Source: Prototheca cutis | Lineage: Eukaryota > Chlorophyta > Trebouxiophyceae > Chlorellales > Chlorellaceae | NCBI GenBank assembly: GCA_002897115.2 | Contig: BCIH01000001.1 | Span: 549,010-613,009, forward strand | DNA length: 64,000 bases | Direction of reading: 5' to 3' | Program-made: the position numbers and the translations under genes | Notes under the pieces: generated by a model | Told to the model about the DNA's origin: nothing | What the model saw: the letters and a program-made list of their open reading frames with translations, nothing else | Database searches by the model: none | In this document: positions 22,521 to 33,092 of the stretch, piece after piece | Layout of the letters: the number at the start of each line of letters is the position of its first letter | Numbering within the stretch: position 1 is the first letter of the stretch

Positions 22521-23131
22521 ATGTCTGTCACCACTGGGTTGCCAGAGCGTAGCGTGGGCGCACATAAGAAGATCGACCAAGGTAATCGACCATGAGCCTG
22601 AAACGAATGCGTTTGTTCATTGCAGAATCTGCACTGCTCTAGGCAGATGGGGCAGCCATTAGGCCCCTGAAGGGCAAGGCTTCAGTTCCTGCGGCAAGGA
22701 TGCCAGGACTCCAGTCTTGCTCTTTGGCAACACCTGCAGAGAGTTTGGGGCACGTCAAAATGCGCACAAGCATTGCACCCCACTCCAGGATTGGCGCATC
22801 CGTGCGCGTTCACAGTCCCAGTGGCAGGCCAGTGATCCAGAATCTCAACGGGAGTCTGCGCAGTTGGCAGGACAGCCCTGTTCAGAGAATTGAACCAAGN
22901 AATTCCTGGTACGGATATGCCCCAATCCCAGCATTGTATTTGTATCGAGAAAGACGTTATCTCCTGCATTTCAATGCCATCCATGGGCCAAGCCCACTCC
23001 TCCTTACCCAGCAAATCCTGCGGACGCACGGAAACTCGCGCTTCCTAGCCAAGTCGGTCCGCAGATGCGATCTGCGCATAAACACTGCACTTGCAAGGGC
23101 GCATTGTGAGTTGAGAGTATTGTATTTTTGA
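22521..23131 (+). CDS. Possible unrecognised small gene (uncertain)
   Basis: ATG at 22521 opens MSVTTGLPERSVGAHKKIDQ to a donor (AAG|GTAATC). Splicing to an AG at 22645-22646 leads into about 160 codons without a stop, ending LRVLYF at 23131. Pieces include MPGLQSCSLATPAESLGHVK, SVRVHSPSGRPVIQNLNGSL and RTHGNSRFLAKSVRRCDLRI. I recognise no domain and base composition is less GC-rich than the neighbours, so it may be a chance open frame in the long spacer before the ING-Tudor gene. Without the splice, the same frame opens at ATG 22700. Confidence 0.3.
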
Positions 23132-23269
23132 TTTGTGCATCGAGCTCGGCGCGCGGCGTGGCAATGAGCCGGCAATCAACGGAGTTGTGACCTTGAGGGA
23201 ACGAACGAGTGGCCCTGGCGCTTCGGATGGCCCGCAGCTGGAGCCCCAGGGACCACTGAAGGCCAAGGG

Positions 23270-24780
23270 ATGGCTGCCGACCAAGTCATATACCTCGAAA
23301 AGTTTATTGAGAGTGCGTTCCATGCGGTGCAGGGGGGTTGGGCGCTCCTGCCCACCTAGCTGCTGCGTTCGGGAGGGGCTTTTGCCAGGAGGAGGTGCTT
23401 GGTCGGGGGCAGAGCCCTTGTGGACTGGACCAGCGATTTCAGCCCGACTGGCCCGCTAGCAAGGCGCCATCCACCGCCCTTTCCTGTCTCCAAACTTGCT
23501 CTTTGCAATGCACATTCTCCCCACCAGGCACCGCCCATGCGCCTCCGGAGCTCCAGCGCATCCTAAACACCATCAAGGATCTTGACGAACGGTCCGAAGG
23601 TCTGTGCAGTTGTGTAGGTGGTCCCGGGCGGGATGTGTGGTGGTTGTCCCTGATGCCTTCTGCTCACTGCCATGTTGCCAGGGGATCCAGGGCACATGGA
23701 GTGGTGATGCTTGGCTCTTGCAGTGCTTGCGCCGCCCAGTTTCTGAGGTCCTTGGCCCCAGTGGCCGACGCCCTTTCGTTGCGACACTCCCTCCGCTCTC
23801 ACCCAGATCTCGGAGCCCAGATTCAGGACAATGTGGACATTGCTCTCCAAGCCAAACTGACACACGACGAGGTCGGTTTTGCAGTTTGCTGCTGGTGCCC
23901 AGGCTCCGTGGATCGATGCTGAATGGTGTTTGTCTGTCGATGCCGCCCTGGTGCATGACCTGTGCGGCTGTCAAGCTGACCATGCTCGCCCTAATGAATG
24001 GCGCGGCCATGCGGTGCAGGTAAAGGAGGTGCTGGAGCGGGTGGATGCGGACCAGCGCCTGCTGATTCAGTTTGCGGAGGAAAAGGTTCAACTGGCGCTG
24101 CGGGGCTACGACGTGCTGGATCGGCACCTGGCGAATCTGGAGGCTGATGCGGTGGCGCTGACCGAAGAACTCCAGGCCAANGCTCGTCTGGCCGACGCGC
24201 TGGGCGAGGGCGCGTTTGTGCCCGGCGGAACGCCCGGGTTTGACGAGCTGGCGCCGGGGACGGCGGGACGCACCGCTCGGCTCCGGGACCTCAGTTCCTT
24301 TGACTCCCTCGACGCCGCGGGCAGCGAATTCCGGCCGGGCCGGCGCAGCGCCCTGGGCATTTCGCGCCAGCCCAGCGAGGAGGGGCTCGCCTACGACGGC
24401 ACCACCCCGGGGCCCAACGCCCGCCGCCCCTCCAGCGCCGCCGGACGTGAGTTGATGGCCGGGACTTTTTTGTTTGTATGTGACGATGTGTTGGATGGCA
24501 TGCCAGCACCCACTCAGCACCACAACAACCGAATCATCATGAACAGGCCGGACACCCCAGGCTCCGGCGATCAGCGGCGTGGATGTCGTTGGCAGCGCCG
24601 GCGCTGGTCATCTGCCCAAACGCCGCGCGGCCTCGGCCGCCGTGCACGCTGCNGCCGCGGCCGTCGCGGCCATGGACGAAGACGACGGAATTGACCCTGG
24701 TGCCGCCGGTGCCGCTGGCGGTGCTGTACCATTTGCCACGCCCCTCCTCCCTGGGTTTGACCATGCAGCCGAACAGCCTC

Positions 24781-24853
<73 letters not shown>

Positions 24854-25236
24854 CCTGTGTACAATTGCTTGTTTAGTTACGTGTTTATGTATGTATGTAT
24901 GTATTGATTACATGCATGCTTTTTGTCAAACACAAAGAGCTGTTGTGGTCGGTGCTCATGACAACTCCTCCAAACTGCATACCCCACGCCCAGGCTCCTG
25001 GACGGCTGCTGACGACGGCGGACATTGGCCAGGGGCTGGTGGGCCGTCGCGCTGAGCTGTACTGGCCGGACAACAACCTGTGGTACCTGATTGAAGTGCG
25101 GGGCGTCGACATGGCAGCGCGCACAGCCTCCATCCTCTACACCACAGGAGAGGTGGAGGAGCTTGACCTGGACGAGATTGTCAAGGAAGGGCACCTCAGC
25201 CTCATCACCTCTTTTCGAGGAGGAGGCCGAGGCTGA
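23270..25236 (+). CDS. ING-domain protein with C-terminal Tudor-like domain
   Basis: Chromatin-associated protein. Exons: 23270-23312 (MAADQVIYLEKFIES), 23528-23599, 23807-23871, 24020-24446, 24547-24782 and 24994-25236. The N terminus reads as an ING domain: YLEKFIES, then PPELQRILNTIKDLDERSE, NVDIALQAKLTHDEVKEVLE and YDVLDRHLANLEADAVAL. A Ser/Arg-rich linker follows (PKRRAASAAV). The C terminus is Tudor-like: GLVGRRAELYWPDNNLWYLI, then ILYTTGEVEELDLDEIV. ING proteins normally end in a PHD finger that reads H3K4me3; none is visible here. Likely part of a histone acetyltransferase/deacetylase complex (inference). The donor of intron 5 lies at the edge of a 70-bp (GT)n. Confidence 0.8.
24783..24852 (+). 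repeat. (GT)35 microsatellite beginning at a splice donor
   Basis: Thirty-five GT dinucleotides start immediately after exon 5 (CAG|GTGTGT), so the repeat itself supplies the 5' splice site. Confidence 0.95.
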
Positions 25237-25536
25237 GGGTTGGGAGCCGGGGCGGGGTGGGGTGACGAGACATGTGTCGTTTCAGACTGCTGCTTCTTTC
25301 GTTGTCTGCCCGGCCTGGCGGGTGATGTTTAAAACCTTGTCGTCACAGGCAAACCGCCGAAACCCCCGCCTTGTGCTCTCAAGCGCTGGACATTTCCAGC
25401 AATCGCATGATTCTTTCGCGACGGTGCAAGACTGCCTTGACAAGAATTGTCACAGACAACCCCTGGGAAAAGGGTCACTGAGCCTGTCAGCCAGCAATGA
25501 ATGTCCATGCGCTCAATGAACGATGGGGGAACAGCG
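25237..25536. other. Convergent spacer ING-Tudor / DZIP1-like
   Basis: Three hundred bases, both 3' UTRs, no gene seen. Confidence 0.5.
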
Positions 25537-28500
25537 TCAGATGGAAGCAGCGTCGTCGGTGTCCTCATCCTCCGGCAAACCCCCGCCACGCTGGGCGTGC
25601 GCATGCTTTCCAGAGGAGCCGGCTCGTCCAGCTCCGGGTGCCGCTGCCGCTGATGGGGACGGCTTTCTGGCCATTCCGTCAGCCTGCGCCCTAGCAGCTG
25701 CCGGACGGCGTCCATCGTCGGCCGCTGCTTCGTCCTCCGAAGAGGAGGGCAGGCCAACCTTGAAGGCCCGGCGGCGCCGCTGCTGTGCATTTGTCGGGTG
25801 TTCAAGGGCGCCACTGTCGTGCACTGTGGGCGGTGCTGCGTTTGGAGAATCCACGTGCAATTGTCCTTTCCCAGGATGGTGGGTCGCCTCTTTCTCATTG
25901 CCGTGCTTTCCTCCTCCCTGCGCGACCTTTCCGCCGACGTGGGTCTTGGTCCCTTGGACCCTGCCGGCAGCGATCAGCCCGTCCTCTTCCTCACTGTCGG
26001 ACCGTGCAGGTTTGGAGTGGTCGAGACCGGCACGCTCTGCCAGCGCCTTTGGAGCTTGTGCCATGCGCTCCATGCGTGGTGCAGGTCCTGTCGCCGCAGT
26101 GCTGCCGGTGACCCGAGTCCTTTGGGCGATAACAGTCGGAGCTACTTGCGGGACGGGCTGCTCCTCCCGCAATGAAACGCTGCTGGTGCGTCTCCTGACC
26201 ACGCAGTGCACCGCTGCATTGGGCGTGGCAGCGGCACCATCTCGTACTGCGGCATGCAGCCTGGGTCCACGCCAAGCTGTGACAGCTGTCGGAGCCGTCA
26301 TACTGCCGGGGGCTCTGGGGGACAGCTCCTCAATCCATGCTCGCCTGTGGGAATATGGGGGCCGGGATCCCCTGCATGCTGGATCCCCATGGATTGAAGA
26401 ACCGCCGCAGACATGTGGTGGGACAGCTCACTGTCTGGGACGGTTGTGTTGGCCCGCATTCCTCTCNGCCGTGCAAGGGATGTCTCAGTCAAATCGATCC
26501 AGCACGCTATTCAGCATCGCCGCAAGGTGCCATCTAGTGAGAGAACCTCTCTAAAACACTGCATCCTCACCTTGTAGACTTGCTGTGGACCACAAACAGG
26601 GGTCCTGGNGAGCTTGAGAGTGCCTGTGGCCCGGCCGGGGGCTGGACGGCATCCCAGCCATGCCGACCGAGCATTCCAAATGTCAACGGCCGGTAGAATG
26701 CAGCATCCCAGTCGCTGTGTTGGACCTGTGCTAGGTAAGGTGGTGGGAGGCAGTCAAGGGAGTGCCTATCTTCCGGGGTGTAGAGTGAGCTTGGTTTGTC
26801 GGGTGCACAGCGCGAGGGACAAGTCTGCTTCGGACAAAACTCATCCATACCCCTCCAACGAGGCATACCTGCTCAAGCTCGTGGGTGCTCGGTGTCATGT
26901 CCACAGGTGCCAATGCTGCTGGCATCATCGAAAGCGGGCCAGGTTGAACGGCTCCGTGCGCCTGCCAGTGTGGCTGTTGCGCCCGCGGCAGGAGCAGGCG
27001 CCGGCGGCCGTTGGTCTGCGGCCGGGCGGCAGTGTCGGCCGCAGCCACGTGCCAAGCAGCGCCGGCAGGCGCCGTCTGTCCTGCTGCCACGGCCGACACC
27101 AAGCTCTTCTGCTCAAACTGCTCCACGTGGATGACGGCCGGGGCCCGGGGCCAGGCGCCCCCCTCCGCCGTCGGCGTGATGGGCACAAGCGATTCCGGCG
27201 CATGAAGCGCGCTCCCACCTGCGTGGTCTAGCACCGGAAGCACAGCGAAATTTGGCAGTTCTGGGACGCACAGCCCCTCAGACTCAGGGAGTGCTGCCAG
27301 TTGCGCCNCCGCCACGCGCTGGACTTTTAAGAAAGCACGGCGGGCACGACGGCACTGCTCCCACGCTTGCTGCAGTTGGTCCCGCAGCGAGGCATCGGCG
27401 ACCCCCGCCTCTCGCAGAGCGCGCTCCAGCTCCATTGTTTGCTGAGTCAGCAGGCACGTACGGGTCGTCAACGTGGCCACCTGCTCTTCCAGCTCCGCAG
27501 CCCGTCGCGACAAGACCGCCCGCTTCGCCTCTATCGCGGCCGCGCGGCTTGTCGCCGCCTCTGTTTCGGCACGACGAACCGCGCAAGAGGCGCAGGGCGT
27601 GCCCAGTTCCGCGTGCAACTTTGCCACCGTGCCCCGCAGCACTGCCAACTCCGAATGCAGTGCCCGTTCTAGGGCAGAGGACTCTGGCAGGGCTCCCAGG
27701 GCAACATGCAGTGTTGACACCGTGGCGGCTGCAGCAGCCTCGGCATCTCTGCACAAATTTTGCGCATTTGCCAAGATCAGAATGAGAAGGCAGGGGATAG
27801 AGGTGTGCGTGGCTGTACGCATGCATGCATCTATTTCGTGGGAAACGAGCATTCCTCTGTGTGATGACACACACACTCACCTGATGATGCCTAGGGCAGC
27901 TTGGCCATCGGCAGACCGGCGGCCCTGATTGTCCAACAGCGACAGCGCCAGTCTTCATCAAAGTTGATTTTGGGGTTTTGGATTGATCTGACTAGGCTGC
28001 CACGGCAATGTAGTTGTCCATGGATCCACGATCAATGACTGCACATTCTCAAAAATACCCCCCCCCCCCCACCCACCACCCCCATTATTATCTCAGCCAA
28101 GCCATAACAACCTGCTCAATGCCTGCTGCTGCCCTCTGAGGCGGTCGAGGTTCTTGGAGAGTTGACTTGCGGCATCCACGCCCACAGATGCATTCAGAAA
28201 ATTTTGTCGACCGCTCGATTCAGGCGCTTGTTGCTGTAGCTGTTGTCCCAACTGTGCCTGTGGCACATGAGACACGTAAACAATGGGGCAATGAACTCTG
28301 CAGCCCACTCTCAGAGCAGGGAAGTAGACTNTTCAATGCCGTCAACATCAGCATCATCATCCCGGTACCCACCTTGAGGCGGGCGTTCTTGGCCTGCAGC
28401 GTCTCCCTGGAATGGAGGAGGTACTGCAGGGCAAGCTGACAGAGGTGAACCAGGTGCCGGCTGGCTTCCGGGTGCAGGGACTGTGGCGACGCTCCAAGCA

Positions 28501-28830
28501 CGTCCCCATGGACTAATGAGTGCATCACGTGGTCCAGGGCGCGGATGTCATTGCTGGCCGCCTGCGAGACGTGTGTTGAGAGGGCAGGTGTCACCACGCC
28601 TGGCAATGGCAGTGGGTTTTTTCAACCGTGCCCAGCAATTGCCCACTACCACCATCTGTCCACGCACAACTCCTGGCACGGGCATGATCAGTCATGCGAG
28701 TGCTCACAATGTCGTGGGGGTTGACACTGAAGATGGTAACCCACTCCAGACTTTCATCCGGGCGCTGGAACCGAAATGTCGGGTCCAACCGCGCCGCCTC
28801 TTGCCGCCGCCTGACCGACGGTACGCCCAT
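25537..28830 (-). CDS. DZIP1/Iguana-like protein (basal body/cilium family)
   Basis: The N terminus matches the DZIP1 N-terminal domain: LDPTFRFQRPDESLEWVTIF, then ALDHVMHSLVHGDVLG and HLVHLCQLALQYLLHSRETL. Exons resolved in frame: 28830-28708, 28561-28373, 28257-28112, 27952-27881, 27748-26869, 26725-26571. They are followed by a long coiled coil (QQTMELERALREAGVADASL) and a basic low-complexity tail that ends EDEDTDDAASI at 25537. The exon(s) between 26570 and about 26330 could not be joined without a frame problem, so the link to the last block (26300-25537) is inferred. DZIP1 proteins act at centrioles/basal bodies. A C2H2 finger seen in animal DZIP1 is not evident; CASC in the coiled coil is not equivalent. 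Confidence 0.7.
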
Positions 28831-29345
28831 GGTCCCTATTCGTCGATGAAGCGGACGGCTTTCAAATATAAGAAGCTTAAATAATCGAAATACACATTGC
28901 CACCTCAGAAGAGATCTTGATCTGGCGTTGGATGGCACAGAAGTAGTCGGCTAGTGTGCGCAGGGTCGTCCCGAACGTAGACCCGTCTCCGAACCCACTT
29001 CAGGGAGCCTCCCGATAGTAAAATCAGCGCGACGATGACANCTACAATTCATTACAACGCTGTTCAATACGCCAACCCAATCTGTGCATGCACGAACGAG
29101 GTGATCAGANGAGAATTGGTTATTCTGTTTCGAAGGGCTCCGATCAGGTCGCATTTGGCGGGCGTTGGGCACAGCACGCTGATCATGGCTTGGGTGAATG
29201 CATGACGGACGTCGCATCGAAGCTGCCTGCCATCCCATACCTCGTGGCGGCTCCATCATTGAAGTGCCATACGACGTGCGTGAATGGCAGCATGCGGGAG
29301 AGGGATTGATCTTTGGGGTCACCACCAGGAGAGGGGTTGCGGGTG
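28831..29345. other. Divergent promoter region DZIP1-like/COM1
   Basis: Five hundred bases between opposing start codons. No coding feature supported. Confidence 0.5.
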
Positions 29346-31260
29346 ATGGACAGCTCGGATGCTCGCCATCCGTGGTCGGAAGCTCCTCGCCTGCTCCATG
29401 ACCTCGGCGACTACATTTCAGATCTTCATAAACTCTTGAATAAGTAAGGCAATGTCGTGTCCTCGCTTCTCGTTGATGACACCTGTGCAGAATTTTGGCG
29501 TGCGGTGCGTTGTTTGAGCGTTTGAGCTCAAACTGATCCTTGTACGCCCTCCCCGGCGTTGTTACCCCAGGGCGGCCGGAGACTCGGGTGTTCGACCAAC
29601 CGCTGAGAAATCAGTTCCGCCGGCAGCACAGGCCTTTGAACTGCAAGGAAATGATCCGGGATCTAGCGATTCGTTCGTCCTGGATGAGCATGAAAGCGCC
29701 CGCCTGCACCNCCTTGCTTCCAAGGGACTTCTCCAGCTGCCCTCGGCAGACTTTGATGGTCGTGTGAGCCGGGAGGATGCTTGGCAACTCCTGCACGGCC
29801 TGATTGCTTGCTGTGTTCAGATGGAAGACACCGCGTCCACTCACGCGACAAAGCTCGCGGCCATGNCAGAGGTACCATGCCGTCGGGAACGAAGCCCAGC
29901 CTGTTCTCANTGTTGGGGTGGTTCAGCTATGGTGGGCCTTGGGNTGCGTGTAGAAGAATGACTTTACTGGGGGATATTCAGGGTGCTGCTTACAGAACCA
30001 ATCACCAGAACCCCCCCGTTGCTGCCGTTGTCACGCAGAGGTGCCGAAAGTTCAAGTCCCAGGCGCAGCAGGCTCGCCAGGCATACAAACTGCTGCGGAC
30101 CGCCTACACGCGACTCAAGGCCGACCAGCCGTCGCCTAGCAAGGAGGGTCTGTCAAGGATTCGGCCATGTATGCAAATGCAAGAGGAACACGCTGTCCTT
30201 GCAACAAATGGCGGCGTAGCCACTGGTGCTGGGACGACGGAGAGCGGCCTTGCACCGCCTCCAGACCTTGCCGTGATCCCTCAGACACAGCAAGACCCGG
30301 AAGACAAGGAAAACAGCCCTGCAAGCGTGGGAGAGGGCTCACCTTGTTGCACCGGGTCCCCGCCGCAGCAGCGCACAAGCCCGGGGAGCGCTCTGAATGT
30401 GCAGACGACACCAGGCAGGGAGCCTGGGATGCATCATCAGGGCCCCACGCTCGGCTCTCCTCCTGGGAGAACCTCTGATGACTGTGGCGTAGCATCGCCC
30501 AAACAACAGCACGCTAGCCTCGCAGCTCCTGCTGCGGTTGGAAGCGAAGCACAGCGGGGCCTGTTCATAGGAGAAGAGCATGGCGTTGCGCCTCGAGCAC
30601 CAGTTCGCCTTTCCCAGCCGGGCTCCATGCTGCTGCCGGAGATGACGCCTGGGCGGGCAACTCGGCGGGCTTCTGAGGCTGCCGAGGGCCTGGCATTGGA
30701 CGCCGCTTCCCCGGGATATCGGCCCTGTTCAGATGCGCCCTCCCCCCGACCGGCGACTGCGGCAGCTGCAGGGCAAGAAAGATCCTCCCCAGGGTCCAGG
30801 GGCCGCCTACCCCCCAATCCACCGCCTCGGTTCAAATACCAAGAGGTTGTCAAGGGCAAGCGTCAGCGTGAAGCCCTCAAGGTGGGGGAGGTATTGAGGG
30901 CTTTGTCATCTGGGGGGATGCTCAGGTTTTGAAATTGGACCTCCAAAGTCCACAGCTTCCCTTCAGCTTCATGCAAACTGCCACATTGCTCCACAGGCGG
31001 TGGAGTGCGCTGACTGCAGGCGNTTTTACGCGGCTCTGGAGAGCTGGGCGGGCCCTGCGGACCTGGCAGCATTTGCAGCGGGCGGCTGCCGGCATGCCCA
31101 AGCAGGACGAGCTGCGCCACCCAAGCCGGAGGATCTGATCCAACTTTCTTCCCGTCACCGGTACACGTTCCTGCCCCCCGCAACACCCCGGGACTACTGG
31201 GACATGGGTTTGTCCCCGGACAAGGCCGCGCGTTCACCAGATGGTGCCGGCATCCCATAG
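29346..31260 (+). CDS. COM1: COM1/SAE2/CtIP DNA end-resection factor
   Basis: Cofactor of the Mre11 nuclease in double-strand-break resection and meiosis. Exons 29346-29443 (MDSSDARHPWSEAPRLLHDL), 29571-29871, 30039-30881 and 30997-31260, about 501 aa with consistent phases. The diagnostic C-terminal domain is RFKYQEVVKGKRQREALK, then VECADCRRFYAALESW (the CxxC motif) and SRHRYTFLPPATPRDYWDMG (the RHR and TPxxYWxMG motifs). The N-terminal exons are helical (LGDYISDLHKLLN), as expected for the tetramerisation coiled coil, and the middle is low-complexity Ser/Pro. N bases interrupt exon 2. Assignment rests on the C terminus. Confidence 0.85.
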
Positions 31261-31582
31261 ATTGATTCTGTGCACAGCTGCATGGATGATTCGTGTTGTG
31301 TGCTACTGAAGTGACCCTTGTATTACCTTGTGTGCTGGCAGATTCGTGTGCAAGGACTGACGATGAAAGAATACAGCTACAGAGGTGTCACGATGTGCCA
31401 GACGTTCATGGCAAATGCGCAAGGTGCACACACCTAAATCTCTCAGACAAGTTCGCAGTTCGACCAGCAAGCACTTGTTCTGGTGCTCGGATGGCACAGG
31501 TGTGCACCAAACACCCCTGCCCAAACGGCCTCATGCATTCTCAACCAACATCATGACACTGCAGCTTGGTGGGACCTGTACA
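31261..31582. other. Convergent spacer COM1-LIP2
   Basis: Both 3' UTRs; no gene seen. Confidence 0.5.
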
Positions 31583-32780
31583 TCAGGGAAGAAGCTCCGT
31601 TCCAACCTGTTGAATGTCTTCGTAGCCAAGCCGCCTTGCAAAGCACTCCAGGAATNGTGTTGCCACGGACGCTGGCGTCTCCCCGCCGTATCCTGGCGCT
31701 TCAGCCACCAGGCTCGTGGCCTGCCTGTCTGGCGCGCCGCAGGGAATGATGTATGAAAACCAAGACAGGTCGGTGCAGACGTTGAGTGCGATGCCGTGGG
31801 AGGCCACGCCCTGCGAGATCCGCACCCCAATGGCAGCAATCTTCTGCTCGCCAACATAGACGCCTGTTGCTCCTGGGACACGGCCCTGGCATTAAGGTGG
31901 GTGAGCAGGTGTGAGGGAATGAGGAGTGGTGTGTGTCTTCAGGCATCTATAGGACTGCATGATCGCTGAACATCATTTCTCGTCACAGTGCCAGGCATTG
32001 TAGGAGAGAGGTCTCCTTCCGCCATGGCTGACCGTCCAACCCCTTTCAAACAGCACACAACAGCTCCGGGCCCAGCAAACCTTGGCGGCGACGCCATATT
32101 GCTGCAGTGTTTCGACCAGCGTGTCCTCGAGGCTCTCGACGTAAGCTCTCGCGCCCATGCGCCGCGCACGCAGGTTTACGATGGGGTATGCGACCAGCTG
32201 TCCGGGCCCGTGGAAGGTCGTCTCGCCGCCGCGGGGCGAAGTGTGGGTCTGCGCTCCCAGTGCCGCCAGGCCATCATGAGATAACTTGAAGTCGTCGTTG
32301 GACCCGCGCTTTCCAACAGTGTACACNGGGGAGTGCTGCATGCGTGTAATCAGTTTTAATGTCGGAGGGGGAAATTTTGGAGGGTGATGGAAGGAGTGGC
32401 CCGCCANTCAGGTTGGAGACTCAGGTAACGCCAAGTCTTTGCACTGATGGCAATGGGAATATGCGCCGGCTCAATCCCACAGTCTCANACCCAAGCACAT
32501 GGATCACACGACACTAAAGGGACAAGGTCACCGCAGCAGCTGCATGCTGCTCAGCTTCAGCAACCCCGCCTGGAGACCCAGGCAGCCAGCCCCCAACCTC
32601 CACACTTGACTTGAGTGCCAACAACACTGGAGACACCAGGCACACCTCCAAGAGAAGGAGCTGATCTGGCAGCAGCCCACGTGATACGGCTGCTGCGAGG
32701 CCCTCCTGGAGCTCCAACCCCCGAGAGTAGGGTATCAGGCTGCCAAACAGGCGCCTGACCTGCAGCGCCCGGCTCGCCAT
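31583..32780 (-). CDS. LIP2: Octanoyl-ACP:protein octanoyltransferase (LipB/LIP2)
   Basis: Transfers octanoate from ACP to lipoyl domains in lipoic-acid biosynthesis. Exons 32780-32646, 32335-32081 and 31885-31583, exactly 230 codons plus stop. Order of motifs: [57 protein letters not shown] (substrate-binding RGGxxTxHGPGQ), [19 protein letters not shown] (catalytic Lys), and [17 protein letters not shown] (catalytic Cys). All catalytic residues are present. The N terminus is short, so mitochondrial targeting may rely on [15 protein letters not shown]. Start context ATG at 32780 is the only in-frame Met before the LipB core. Confidence 0.95.
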
Positions 32781-33092
32781 CGAAAGCGGCGAGGCGGATA
32801 TTCTACAGCGTCAACACTTGATGATTCATTGTGTACTGTATCTGTCCATAAGAATCAACCATGCACTGTTACCATCGCCTTTGCCGAACTGCGTGCTCTT
32901 CCTCTGAGAACTGTCGGAGAATTTTTTGGGCCGCCATGCTATTCGGATGAATGTTGTTTTGTGGCAACACTCTGGTCGTTCAGAAGCACGGTTGCGCCTA
33001 GAGATGTGTTATTCATTTTAAATCCAGTCATATGAAACGTGATTGGCATTGGGAGGTCCAAAACACGGGGTCCTCAACCAGCAGCGGGCGCC
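32781..33092. promoter_or_regulatory. Bidirectional promoter interval LIP2/PDCD2-like
   Basis: Only 312 bp separate the two start codons, so both promoters must lie here. It is AT-richer than flanking exons. No specific element identified. Confidence 0.45.
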
